Position numbers and translations under genes: made by a program | Shown here: positions 25,330 to 33,561 of the stretch, one piece after another | Layout of the letters: the number at the start of each line of letters is the position of its first letter | How positions within the stretch are numbered: the stretch's first letter is position 1 | Notes under the pieces: generated by a model | What the model was told of the DNA's origin: nothing | The model's database searches: none | The model's input: the letters and a program-made list of their open reading frames with translations, nothing else | DNA from: Cyanobacteria bacterium OH_PDB_230 | GTDB taxonomy: Bacteria; Cyanobacteriota; Vampirovibrionia; Gastranaerophilales; Gastranaerophilaceae | Reading direction: 5' to 3' | DNA length: 64,000 nt | NCBI GenBank assembly: GCA_023421795.1 | Contig: JAEZSO010000002.1 | Location: 372,001 to 436,000 of the forward strand

Positions 25330-26094
25330 ATGGATTTGACCTCGATATTAGGACCAATTATTGGAATAGGGTTGGTACTCCTTGGTCAGGCAATGGAAGG
25401 CGGGAATATTAACCAGCTGATCCAGGTTACAGCCTTTTTGATTGTTATCGGAGGTTCTCTTGGAGCTGTTGTTATGAGTTTTCCCGGCAGTGTTTTGAAA
25501 ATTGCTGTAGAGATGCTGAAAGATGTATTCGGTAATCTTAATATTGATTTCAATGAAACAATAAGTGAAATATTAAAATACGCACAAAAAGCAAGAAAAG
25601 AGGGTATCATTGCTCTTGAAAAAGATGCTAAAAAAGCATCCGATCCTCTGCTTACATTGGGACTAGAAGCGGTTAGTGACGGCTCTGACCCTGTACTTGT
25701 AAAATCAATGATGGAAAACCAGATAAGCCGACTCGAGGAAAGAGTTACCGCGGGGGCTAAAGTTTGGGAATCTTTCGGTGGATATACTCCGACTTTAGGT
25801 ATTGTTGGTGCGGTATTAGGTTTGATTCAGGTAATGCAAAACCTTAATGACCCGTCAAAATTAGGAGCAGGTATCGCGGTTGCTTTCGTAGCTACGATAT
25901 ATGGTCTTATTGCCGCCAACATATTCTTTATTCCGTTCGGTACGAAGTTAAAGTTTAAATACCAGCATGTAATGTTGAAAAAAGAAATTATAATCGAAGG
26001 TGTGTTATCTATACAGGCCGGGGAAAGCCCTGCTTTGATAGAAAGAAAGTTACAGTCATTTTTGCCTGATATGGGTAAGTCTGAAGAGAAATAA
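25330..26094 (+). CDS. motA: Flagellar motor stator protein MotA
   Basis: MotA is the inner-membrane stator subunit that, with MotB, couples ion flow to flagellar rotation. The 254-residue protein has four membrane helices (about 3-22, 30-50, 145-165 and 177-200), with VWESFGGYTPTLGIVGAVLG (about 142-161) holding the Pro of the force-generating region and a charged cytoplasmic loop between helices 2 and 3. Two ATGs are possible (25324, 25330); the second is 9 nt from the AGGAG. The last base of the TAA is shared with the motB ATG. Confidence 0.93.
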   Translation: MDLTSILGPIIGIGLVLLGQAMEGGNINQLIQVTAFLIVIGGSLGAVVMSFPGSVLKIAVEMLKDVFGNLNIDFNETISEILKYAQKARKEGIIALEKDAKKASDPLLTLGLEAVSDGSDPVLVKSMMENQISRLEERVTAGAKVWESFGGYTPTLGIVGAVLGLIQVMQNLNDPSKLGAGIAVAFVATIYGLIAANIFFIPFGTKLKFKYQHVMLKKEIIIEGVLSIQAGESPALIERKLQSFLPDMGKSEEK

Positions 26095-27032
26095 TGTCGA
26101 GAAAAAAGAAACATGAAGAACATGAAAATTTGGAGCGTTGGCTAGTATCCTACGCGGATTTCATGACTCTTTTGTTTGCGACTTTTGTTGTTTTGTATGC
26201 TTTATCTCAAACTGATGTTGCAAAGTTCACAAAATTGGGTGAATCTTTGAAAGGTTCTTTCTCTCACAGTATTATGGAAGGTTCTCAAGGTGTTTTGGAT
26301 TCTCAAGGTCAGAGCGTTTTAGGTGCCACACCTGCGGATTCGATGATGAGCTCTTTAATCTTTGAATATTTGAACCCAAAGTATGAAGAATCTTCTTATG
26401 AAGAAATTCAGAACCAAATAAAAAACCTTACTAAAACAGGTGAGCTCACCGGAATAACAACAAAAATCGATGACAGAGGACTGACAATAATCATGTCGGA
26501 TAAGGCTCTTTCATTCAGGCCCGGCTCTGCAGAACTTTCTCCACAAGCGAAGCTTCAGCTTGATAAAATAGGCGGCACTATCGGGCGCAAATTCCTCATG
26601 CATCTTATGAGAGTAGAGGGTCATACTGATAATATTCCTTTTTCAAATGAGAGATACCCTTCTAACTGGGAGCTTTCTGCGGCAAGATCATCATCTGTAA
26701 CAAGGTATTTAATCGATAGATTTAAATTTACTCCTGATCTTTTTACTGTAATAGGATTTTCTGACACAAGACCAATGGCTCCCAATTCAAACGATAAGAA
26801 TAGGGCTCTTAACAGAAGGGTTGATATCGTAATTCTCAGAAACAAATACAAATCTTTGGAAGATTCACGAGATGAATTAATTAAATTTGACAAAAAAGAA
26901 CAAAAAATCCAAAAAGAGCAGCAAATGCAGACTATCAACAGGGTTTTAAGTTTAAGTGATGCCGCAAAACAGCTTTCAGGCGAAGAGAATGAGTCTGAAG
27001 ACAGAGTGATAAGGCTTAATAAATCTCCTTAG
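26094..27032 (+). CDS. motB: Flagellar motor protein MotB
   Basis: The 312-residue protein has a short basic N-terminus, one membrane helix with the ion-carrying Asp in YADFMTLLFATFVVLYALS (about 20-38), a plug/linker region, and a C-terminal OmpA-like peptidoglycan-binding domain with RVEGHTDNIPF (about 176-186) and NWELSAARSSSVTRYLI (about 194-210). After the OmpA domain is a ~50-residue charged, coiled-coil-like tail, longer than in classic MotB. It is translationally coupled to motA. No other flagellar structural genes are in the window. Confidence 0.93.
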   Translation: MSRKKKHEEHENLERWLVSYADFMTLLFATFVVLYALSQTDVAKFTKLGESLKGSFSHSIMEGSQGVLDSQGQSVLGATPADSMMSSLIFEYLNPKYEESSYEEIQNQIKNLTKTGELTGITTKIDDRGLTIIMSDKALSFRPGSAELSPQAKLQLDKIGGTIGRKFLMHLMRVEGHTDNIPFSNERYPSNWELSAARSSSVTRYLIDRFKFTPDLFTVIGFSDTRPMAPNSNDKNRALNRRVDIVILRNKYKSLEDSRDELIKFDKKEQKIQKEQQMQTINRVLSLSDAAKQLSGEENESEDRVIRLNKSP

Positions 27033-27094
27033 ACTCCTTTGGGTTAAAATTATTCTATCTGGCTATTAAACTTTTTTTATATTAAAATTATAGA

Positions 27095-27180
27095 TGAGAA
27101 AATTTTGTATAACGAAATTTCGAGCCACTTATGCCCATTGTTAGTGATGCCTTACCTGATTAGTTAAACTGCAGCACCGA
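27095..27180 (+). repeat. Divergent copy E of the structured repeat (upstream of der)
   Basis: The first part, TGAGAAAATTTTG then ATAACGAAATTTCGAGCCAC, closely follows the hairpin part of the coaBC copy (TGAGAAATTTTCG, ATAACGAAAATTTTGAGTCAC). The last part, CTGCAGCACCGA, resembles the TGCAGCACTAGA block of the copy before the CoA-activase-like gene. The middle is rearranged and shorter. It lies 32 nt before the der start and in the same orientation to its gene as the other copies. Confidence 0.45.
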
Positions 27181-27212
27181 CTTGGATATTATATTTAAAA
27201 AAGCGAGTAATT

Positions 27213-28544
27213 ATGTCAAATAAACCTGTAGTAGCTATTGTTGGAAGACCAAATGTCGGTAAATCTACCTTTGTTAACCGTCTTATAGGAGCGCGTCAGT
27301 CAATCGTGGATGATGCCCCCGGGGTTACCAGAGACAGAATATATTTTGACGTCAGCTGGCAGGACAAAGATTTTACCGTTATTGATACAGGCGGTATTAT
27401 TCCCGGCGATGAAGATGAAATCATGGTGAATATCTTTACCCAAGCAAAGGTTGCCTGTGAAGAAGCTGATGTAATCATCTTCCTTGTGGACGGTAAAGAC
27501 GGAATAAATCCTATAGATTATGACATCGCTAATATTTTGAGAAAAAGCGGCAAGAAAGTTTATCTTGTTGTAAATAAGATTGATTCTCCTGAAAGATTCG
27601 CAATGACGGCAGAGTTTTATGAGCTTTCTTTAGGTGAACCTAAAGCCATATCAGCGCTCCATGGTTCAGGCGGAGTCGGAGATCTTCTGGATGAGATAAC
27701 AGAAACGTTTGAATTCTCTGAAAACCAAGAAGAATCAGAAATAGTAAAAATTGCTGTAGTCGGAAAGCCAAATGCAGGAAAGTCTTCTATAGTCAATGCG
27801 CTGCTTAACAAGGAAAGAGTTATTGTGTCTGATGTTTCAGGTACAACAAGAGACAGCATCGATTCAAAAGTTAAATACGAAAACGAAGAATACATACTTA
27901 TTGATACAGCCGGTATAAGAAAAAAAGCCAAAGTCGATTGGGGCGTTGAAAAGTTCGCTGTCGACAGGGCGATCAGGGCTATCAGAAACTGTGATATTGC
28001 CGTTCTGGTAATAGATGCTTTAGATGGAATTACAGACCAGGATAAAAAGATATACCAACTTATCGAAGAAGCAGGAAAAGGGATTATACTTGCCATTAAT
28101 AAATGGGACTTGGTCGAAAACAAAGAATCTACGACCATAAATAAATTTCAGAAAGAAATAGACAAAGAAGCTCCGTTTATGAACTATGTTCCTAAAATAT
28201 TCATAAGCGCCAAGACAAAGCAAAGGCTAGTAAGCATTTATAAAGAGGCAAAAACGGTTAACGAACAGCATAAAAAGCGCGTATCTACGAGTATTTTAAA
28301 CAAAGTTATACTTGATGCCATTGCTATGAACCCTCCTAACACGGTAAAAGGGAAGAGGCTCAAAGTTTATTATGTAACTCAGGTAAAAACAGCTCCTCCG
28401 ACATTCGTGTTGTTTATCAATAATGAGGACTTGTTGAAAGAAAGTTATAAACGTTATTTGGAAAACAGGCTAAGAGAAGCTTTCGGATTCTTTGGAACGC
28501 CGATAAGATTATCTGCAAGAGAAAGACAGGGTAAAGAAAAGTGA
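27213..28544 (+). CDS. der: Ribosome biogenesis GTPase Der (EngA)
   Basis: Der is an essential GTPase of 50S subunit assembly. The 443-residue protein has two tandem G domains: GRPNVGKSTFVNRLIG (about 11-26) with DTGG and NKID, then GKPNAGKSSIVNALL (about 188-202) with DTAGIRKKAKVDWGVEKF and NKWD. A C-terminal KH-like domain ends in FFGTPIRLSARERQGKEK. Its stop overlaps the plsY GTG start by 4 nt (GTGA), so der, plsY and the malic enzyme gene form an operon. Confidence 0.98.
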   Translation: MSNKPVVAIVGRPNVGKSTFVNRLIGARQSIVDDAPGVTRDRIYFDVSWQDKDFTVIDTGGIIPGDEDEIMVNIFTQAKVACEEADVIIFLVDGKDGINPIDYDIANILRKSGKKVYLVVNKIDSPERFAMTAEFYELSLGEPKAISALHGSGGVGDLLDEITETFEFSENQEESEIVKIAVVGKPNAGKSSIVNALLNKERVIVSDVSGTTRDSIDSKVKYENEEYILIDTAGIRKKAKVDWGVEKFAVDRAIRAIRNCDIAVLVIDALDGITDQDKKIYQLIEEAGKGIILAINKWDLVENKESTTINKFQKEIDKEAPFMNYVPKIFISAKTKQRLVSIYKEAKTVNEQHKKRVSTSILNKVILDAIAMNPPNTVKGKRLKVYYVTQVKTAPPTFVLFINNEDLLKESYKRYLENRLREAFGFFGTPIRLSARERQGKEK

Positions 28545-29137
28545 TCGAATTATTAATTACGGCAATTGTCGCTTATTTGATAGGCTCTATACCAACAGGA
28601 TACATAATAGTTAAACTCATAAAAGGTGAAGACATTAGGAAAATAGGCAGTGGCTCTACAGGTGCCACCAATGTCAAAAGAGTGCTTGGTAAAAAATGGT
28701 TTTTCACGGTTATGCTTTTAGACGCTTTTAAGGGTGCGCTTCCTGTTCTTTTGGCAAAGTTTTTTGCGCAAAGCTATGTGGAATGGGGATTACCCGCAGT
28801 AATTGCCGCTATGTTTGTTTTAATAGGTCACAGCAAGTCTATATTTCTTAAATTTACCGGCGGAAAATCCGTTGCATCGGGTGTAGGAACCATTATTGCG
28901 TTATGTTGGCCAGTGGGATTAGCTATCGCAGCGATATGGGGCGTAGTCACTTATTTTTCAAGATATGTTTCATTGGGATCAATAATTGCTCTTGGGTTTT
29001 CACCTGTACTTATGGTTCTTCTGCAGCAGCCTGTATTTTATACAGCATACTGCGCAATCGGGGCTATATACGTGATTTACCTTCATAGAGAGAATATAAA
29101 AAGACTGATTGACGGTACTGAAAATAAAGTAAGATAG
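28541..29137 (+). CDS. plsY: Acyl-phosphate:glycerol-3-phosphate acyltransferase PlsY
   Basis: PlsY makes lysophosphatidic acid from acyl-phosphate, the first step of phospholipid synthesis, in the inner membrane. The 198-residue protein has about five membrane helices and the three family motifs: GSGSTGATNVKRVLG (about 36-50), DAFKGALPV (about 60-68) and GHSKSIFLKFTGGKSVASG (about 93-111). It starts at a GTG inside the der stop and ends one base before the malic enzyme start. Confidence 0.97.
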   Translation: MIELLITAIVAYLIGSIPTGYIIVKLIKGEDIRKIGSGSTGATNVKRVLGKKWFFTVMLLDAFKGALPVLLAKFFAQSYVEWGLPAVIAAMFVLIGHSKSIFLKFTGGKSVASGVGTIIALCWPVGLAIAAIWGVVTYFSRYVSLGSIIALGFSPVLMVLLQQPVFYTAYCAIGAIYVIYLHRENIKRLIDGTENKVR

Positions 29138-29138
29138 T

Positions 29139-30638
29139 ATGAGTGTTCAAGGAATAAAGATTGTCCCAAAAGTTGAAGTTTGCGATAAATATTCTTTATC
29201 TTTAGTTTATACGCCCGGAGTGGCGGCTTCTTGCCTTGAAATAAAAGATAATGAAGAAGCTTCTTTTGATTATACAAACAGAGAAAACTCGGTTGCTGTA
29301 ATTTCTTTTTCGTATGAAGATTCTCTGAAACGGGCTATATTTTTAAAAAGCGCTCTTAATATAGATGCTTATCCTTTGGAACTTTCAAAGGAATCTTTAG
29401 ATAAAATAAAATTTGTCGTTGAAAATATCGAGCCGACTTTTTGCGCCATTGATTTGAGCCTTATAAAAGATTTTGTGCAAGATGTTGAATTTAATGTTTC
29501 AATCCCCATCTTAAAAGGGATTGTGCCGGATTTGAAAGAGTTTTTCTTATGCGTTTCCAAGAATGTATTTTTGATGGATTTAGGAAAACTAGAAGGAACT
29601 GTTTCCGAAAAGTCTTTGAAATTAAGAAAAATGGCCGGAGGAGTGATTGAAACGGAGATTTCTGAAGAAGAGCATATAAAACCTGTTGCAATAGTTACAG
29701 ATGGGTCTGCGGTTTTAGGGCTTGGGAATATCGGATCTTTGGCGGGTCTTCCTGTGATGGAAGGCAAGGCGGTGTTGTTTCAATCGTTGGGTTCAGTCAG
29801 CGCTATGCCTTTGTGTTTAAAAACACAAAATCCTCAAGAAGTTGTTGAATTAGTTCTTCTTTTGGAAAATTCATTTAGCGCGGTCAATTTAGAAGACATA
29901 AGCGCCCCCAATTGCTTTGAGGTAGAAAAAGAGCTTATAGAAAAAGCGAACATCCCTGTATTTCATGACGATCAACATGGTACGGCAATAGTCGTCCTGG
30001 CGGGTCTTTTAAATGCAATATCGCTTGTTAAAAAAAATATTGAAGAAGTCAAAATAGTGGTTTCAGGAGCAGGTGCAGCTGCTATAGCCGTAACCAGACT
30101 TTTATTGAAAGCAGGATTTAAAAACATAATTTTGTCTGATGTGAATGGAGCGATTTACAAAGGAAGAATAGAAAATAATTCGGCGCATGAAGAAATTTCA
30201 GATTATACAAATTTAAAAAGCCAAAAAGGCTGTTTAAAAGAAATAATTAAAAAATCAGATGTTTTTATCGGTCTTTCGGCTCCTAACTTGGTTGACGAAA
30301 AAATGATTAAATCGATGAATAAAAAGCCAATAGTGTTTGCTTTGGCAAACCCTGTTCCCGAGATACTTCCTCAGGATGCAAAAAAATATGGCGCTTATAT
30401 AGTGGCTTCAGGAAGAAGCGATTTTGAAAATCAGATAAATAATTCACTGGCTTTTCCGGGGCTTTTTAAGGGAGTTTTGGAAAACAAAGTTTCAAAGATT
30501 ACTGATGAGATGAAACTGAACTGTGCATTTGCAATCGCTTCACTTGTAAGTGATGACGAGTTAAAACCTGAATATATAATCCCTGATGCTTTAGATATTA
30601 GGGTTTCACAAGTTGTTGCAGACAACGTAACAGCCTAA
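29139..30638 (+). CDS. Malic enzyme (malate dehydrogenase, decarboxylating) with internal insertion
   Basis: Malic enzyme decarboxylates malate to pyruvate with NAD(P)+. The 499-residue protein has the usual YTPGVAASC (24-32) and then, later, AIVTDGSAVLGLGNIGSLAG (184-203), NLEDISAPNCFEVE (250-263), VFHDDQHGTAIV (274-285) with the metal ligands, and a GAGAAAIA nucleotide loop (310-317). In ordinary enzymes of about 400 residues the NSVAV of residues 50-54 leads straight into the TDGSAVLGLG loop. Here about 130 extra residues intervene, and residues 65-109 align without gaps to 210-254. The protein therefore appears to hold a decayed first copy and an intact second copy. It is the third gene of the der-plsY operon and overlaps the sigma gene end by 4 nt. 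Confidence 0.88.
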   Translation: MSVQGIKIVPKVEVCDKYSLSLVYTPGVAASCLEIKDNEEASFDYTNRENSVAVISFSYEDSLKRAIFLKSALNIDAYPLELSKESLDKIKFVVENIEPTFCAIDLSLIKDFVQDVEFNVSIPILKGIVPDLKEFFLCVSKNVFLMDLGKLEGTVSEKSLKLRKMAGGVIETEISEEEHIKPVAIVTDGSAVLGLGNIGSLAGLPVMEGKAVLFQSLGSVSAMPLCLKTQNPQEVVELVLLLENSFSAVNLEDISAPNCFEVEKELIEKANIPVFHDDQHGTAIVVLAGLLNAISLVKKNIEEVKIVVSGAGAAAIAVTRLLLKAGFKNIILSDVNGAIYKGRIENNSAHEEISDYTNLKSQKGCLKEIIKKSDVFIGLSAPNLVDEKMIKSMNKKPIVFALANPVPEILPQDAKKYGAYIVASGRSDFENQINNSLAFPGLFKGVLENKVSKITDEMKLNCAFAIASLVSDDELKPEYIIPDALDIRVSQVVADNVTA

Positions 30639-31462
30639 ACTATACTTTTTTTAAGTCTTTCAGAGCGGTTGCTGGTCAGAATGTTTCTCAGTTTCATAAT
30701 CGCTTGAGCATGAAGCTGGCAAACCCTTGATTCTGAAACTTCAATAGCTTCACCAATCTCTTTTAAAGTCATGTTCTGATGATAATACAAGACCATTATC
30801 ATTCTCTCTCTCTCTGGAAGACTTTTTAGTGCTTGCTGCAGCTCTTTTTTTGCGTCTTTTTCTTCTAATTTTTCCAACGGATTGATAGAATTTGTGTCTT
30901 CTATTGTGTCTATAATCTCGACACTCTCTTCAGAGCTTCCTCTCTTATCATAGATAGAGCCTATCGAAGTATCTTCTGCCAAAATAGCGTCTACTTTTTC
31001 TTTTTCAATCCCAAGGCTTTCTCCTATTTCTTGAGAAGTAGGTGTTCTGCCCAGTTTTTGTCTTAATATTTCAGCAGCCTGCTTTACGTCTTTAATCTTT
31101 TTCCTTGCGCTTCTGGGAAGCCAATCTTGAGCTCTTATTTTGTCTATGATTGTTCCTCTGATACGCATTATTGCGTAGGTTTCAAATCTGGCGCCTTTAT
31201 CAGGAGAAAATTTCTCTATCGCGTCAATCAAGCCTTCCACACCGTAGCTTGCAATATCTTCAATAGCATAAGTAGGAGGCAGGCTTATTTTCACCCTTCC
31301 GATAACATATCTTGTTAAATAAATATATTGAACAATAAGCTCATCTCTGATTTTTTTGTTTGAACGGTCGCTTAAAAAAGCTTCCCAGAGAGCACTTAAC
31401 TCTTCATCAGAAATTCGCTTTATTTTGTTATATGAGTTATATTGCAGCTCTTCACTCATCAA
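30635..31462 (-). CDS. RNA polymerase sigma factor, FliA/WhiG (sigma-28) family
   Basis: The 275-residue sigma factor has region 2 with YAIEDIASYGVEGLIDAIEK (about 65-84) and FETYAIMRIRGTIIDKIRAQ (about 93-112), the region 2.3/2.4 form typical of FliA/SigD. Region 3 includes LGRTPTSQEIGESLGI, and region 4 has LKSLPERERMIMVLYYHQNM and the helix-turn-helix LKEIGEAIEVSESRVCQLHA. Such factors usually transcribe late flagellar, motility and chemotaxis genes, which fits the nearby motAB pair. No FlgM-like anti-sigma gene is seen next to it. Confidence 0.92.
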   Translation of the reverse strand: MMSEELQYNSYNKIKRISDEELSALWEAFLSDRSNKKIRDELIVQYIYLTRYVIGRVKISLPPTYAIEDIASYGVEGLIDAIEKFSPDKGARFETYAIMRIRGTIIDKIRAQDWLPRSARKKIKDVKQAAEILRQKLGRTPTSQEIGESLGIEKEKVDAILAEDTSIGSIYDKRGSSEESVEIIDTIEDTNSINPLEKLEEKDAKKELQQALKSLPERERMIMVLYYHQNMTLKEIGEAIEVSESRVCQLHAQAIMKLRNILTSNRSERLKKSIV

Positions 31463-31564
31463 ATATATCCCAAGTAATCCCCTAATTGTGGCCTTATTAT
31501 AATTTTATTTATAAATGGGGTTTAGTAATCGTGTATATAGATGAGTTTTGAAAAATAGATTAAA

Positions 31565-32677
31565 TTAGTTGGAGATTTTTTTTCTTTTGCGGCGTCTCAT
31601 TAAATCGACAAATGCTTCTAATCTTGTTATATATCCTGCTTTTCCTGTTTGTTCATCCATTATCAACGTTAAAATAGGAACTTCGACATCTTCTCTCATT
31701 GAAGGGAAAATATTTTGAGACATTATCTCCGGCATGCATGTAAAGGGGCTTATATGAATTATGCCGTCTATGCCTTTTTCATCGGCATAAGCCACATCAC
31801 TCACAGATTCTAGGGCGTCGCCGCCTATATCTCTCATAAGATAAGGTTTTGCCAGCCTAAAGGATCTTTCAAGGTGAGTTTCCCCGCCTTTAAACATTTT
31901 TGGTATAATTGCGTCTTTTAAAAAGCTTGATATAGTGAGGCTTCTTCTGGTCTGAACACCCATTTTGCCAAGCTCTCTTTCGATGTATTGGTTAGAAAAA
32001 GGGTCCTGCACAAGATATATTTCTCCTGTTAAATCAACATGAAGAATGTCTTTATTTTCATCGATATGCGTTTTTTTAATTTCTTCGATAGCAGCTTTTT
32101 CCGCCTTTTTCAGGTCTTTTGTTCTATTTGTATCAAAGATTATTTTAAGAGCTTTTTTATAATGTTTTTCCGCCGTCCCTAAATCCAGCTCGCGGGCCCT
32201 GTAATATGAAAAAACATTTTCGATTCTGTCTAAAACGAAAACTTTTCTGATGGCGATATTGATTGCTCTTATTATTATTATCGGATTTTTTGTTTCGGTT
32301 AAATTTTTGATGAATCTATACATCCCCTTGAAGCCGTCATAAAGTTCAAGTTCAGTATATTTCGCTTCATATCCGAGTTCTTCCAGGACTGTTTTGATAC
32401 TTTTACCGTATTCTCCCAGTCTGCAAATTCCCGGAGAAGAAATCATAGCAACGTAATCAGTTCCGCCTTCGATTGCTTCAATGAAGTTGCCCAGGATAAG
32501 TTTGTAAGGCAGGCAAATTGACTCAGGACTGTACTTTGTGCCTAATGAAAGAGTTTTTTTGTTTGTGTAAGGAGGTATAAAAGCTTCAAGACCCAGTTTA
32601 TTTAAAGCTGCCGCCCAAACTATGTATACATGTCCCATATGAGGGAATGCGACTTTTATTTTCCTTTTTTCTTTCAT
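31565..32677 (-). CDS. CoA-activase-associated protein (2-hydroxyacyl-CoA dehydratase D-component superfamily, COG3580-like)
   Basis: The protein opens MKEKRKIKVAFPHMGHVY and keeps cysteines in PESICLPYK (about 57-65), SSPGICRLGEYG (about 91-102) and ISPFTCMPEIM (about 309-319). These are the likely iron-sulphur ligands shared with the 2-hydroxyacyl-CoA dehydratase / benzoyl-CoA reductase superfamily. Proteins of this branch usually sit beside an ATPase activator (BadF/HgdC type) or are fused to one, but none is here, and the role is unknown. The ATG at 32677 is preferred over an upstream TTG because the latter would place the structured repeat in the coding region. The start has no visible ribosome binding site. 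Confidence 0.75.
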   Translation of the reverse strand: MKEKRKIKVAFPHMGHVYIVWAAALNKLGLEAFIPPYTNKKTLSLGTKYSPESICLPYKLILGNFIEAIEGGTDYVAMISSPGICRLGEYGKSIKTVLEELGYEAKYTELELYDGFKGMYRFIKNLTETKNPIIIIRAINIAIRKVFVLDRIENVFSYYRARELDLGTAEKHYKKALKIIFDTNRTKDLKKAEKAAIEEIKKTHIDENKDILHVDLTGEIYLVQDPFSNQYIERELGKMGVQTRRSLTISSFLKDAIIPKMFKGGETHLERSFRLAKPYLMRDIGGDALESVSDVAYADEKGIDGIIHISPFTCMPEIMSQNIFPSMREDVEVPILTLIMDEQTGKAGYITRLEAFVDLMRRRKRKKISN

Positions 32678-32683
32678 TTGTTT

Positions 32684-32747
32684 ATCGAATCTAGTGCTGC
32701 ATCTTATCAAAAGCTTTTAACTTTTGATTTATGTCTCACTTTTTGTA
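32684..32747 (-). repeat. Structured intergenic repeat, copy C (upstream of CoA-activase-like gene)
   Basis: Read towards the gene: AAAAAGTGAGACAT, about 30 nt, then ATGCAGCACTAGATTCGAT. Between the blocks is a perfect 8-bp hairpin, ATCAAAAG / CTTTTGAT. The CAT after GTGAGA can pair with the ATG before CAGCAC. In copies A, B and D the matching positions are GCAA and TTGC, so the pairing is kept while the bases change. It ends 6 nt before the ATG. Confidence 0.6.
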
Positions 32748-32755
32748 AAAATTAA

Positions 32756-33334
32756 TTATGCTTTTAAAATGTATCCACCGTTATCAGCATTGAATAATAC
32801 ATCTTCATTGATTTTGCTTCTTAGATTTTTAATGTATTTATATACATAATCTCTTGGAAGCTCAAGAATTTTAGCTAAATCTTTTGCATAGACGATAGTA
32901 TTTTTATTCATTACAAAATGTTCAAAAATCATTTGTTCACGAGAAGTCAAACTTTTTTTGAAAGTAAGATTAATTTCTTCTTTTGGTTGTACTTCTTGTC
33001 TTATTGGAGCTTTATCTTTTATTTCTGAAGTTTTTTGAGAAACCAAAGATTTTTTAGGCGATGGAGCCTGTTTTGTTTCTGCTTTTGCAGACATAAGTTC
33101 TTTTTCTTTTTCAAAAGACTTAAGTGCAATTGTCTGAATTTTTTCTGATTTTATTTTATATGATTCTGTCGGCATTGTATTTAGTGACCTGGACATAACT
33201 TTGTCGACCATATCATTTGTTTGTCTTTCCCCTGGAATTATTTTGCCTAGTCTGGCAGCAAAGTCTTCTAAAGTAATACGTTCTAATGAGCTTCTCCATT
33301 GACGAATTTCTTCTTTGCTTAAGTATTCTGGCAT
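32756..33334 (-). CDS. Unknown protein with C-terminal winged-helix-like domain
   Basis: I recognise no family for the whole 192-residue protein. Residues about 1-65 are helical and charged (SKEEIRQWRSSLERITLEDF). Residues about 70-125 form a Lys/Glu/Ser/Pro-rich linker. The last ~65 residues (TSREQMIFEHFVMNKNTIVY, DLAKILELPRDYVYKYIKNL, ending NADNGGYILKA) look like a winged helix of the response-regulator C-terminal type, with a recognition helix and a final beta hairpin. It is likely a DNA-binding regulator without a receiver domain. A copy of the structured repeat separates it from the next gene. Confidence 0.6.
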   Translation of the reverse strand: MPEYLSKEEIRQWRSSLERITLEDFAARLGKIIPGERQTNDMVDKVMSRSLNTMPTESYKIKSEKIQTIALKSFEKEKELMSAKAETKQAPSPKKSLVSQKTSEIKDKAPIRQEVQPKEEINLTFKKSLTSREQMIFEHFVMNKNTIVYAKDLAKILELPRDYVYKYIKNLRSKINEDVLFNADNGGYILKA

Positions 33335-33509
33335 GCCTAAAATCTCCTTGACTCAAAAACTGTTTTAAAAAGTTAAAAACTTAAACCTTTTACTTAAATA
33401 CAAATGTACCATAACCAAAGGCAAAAAATCTCAAAATATTTAGTATTTTAAATAAAATTTTAAAAAGATTTACAAAACCCAAAGGTACACTTATTATTGA
33501 TTTGTGCAC

Positions 33510-33544
33510 TAAAAAATCCTGCTCAAAAAGAGTAGGATTTTTTA
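33510..33544 (-). terminator. Intrinsic terminator after the Nudix regulator gene
   Basis: A long stem AAAAAATCCT-CTC / GAG-AGGATTTTTT with an AAAAA loop stands just past the stop of the minus-strand Nudix gene, with T tracts on both strands. Confidence 0.85.
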
Positions 33545-33561
33545 TCTGTTTTTTAAATTGA

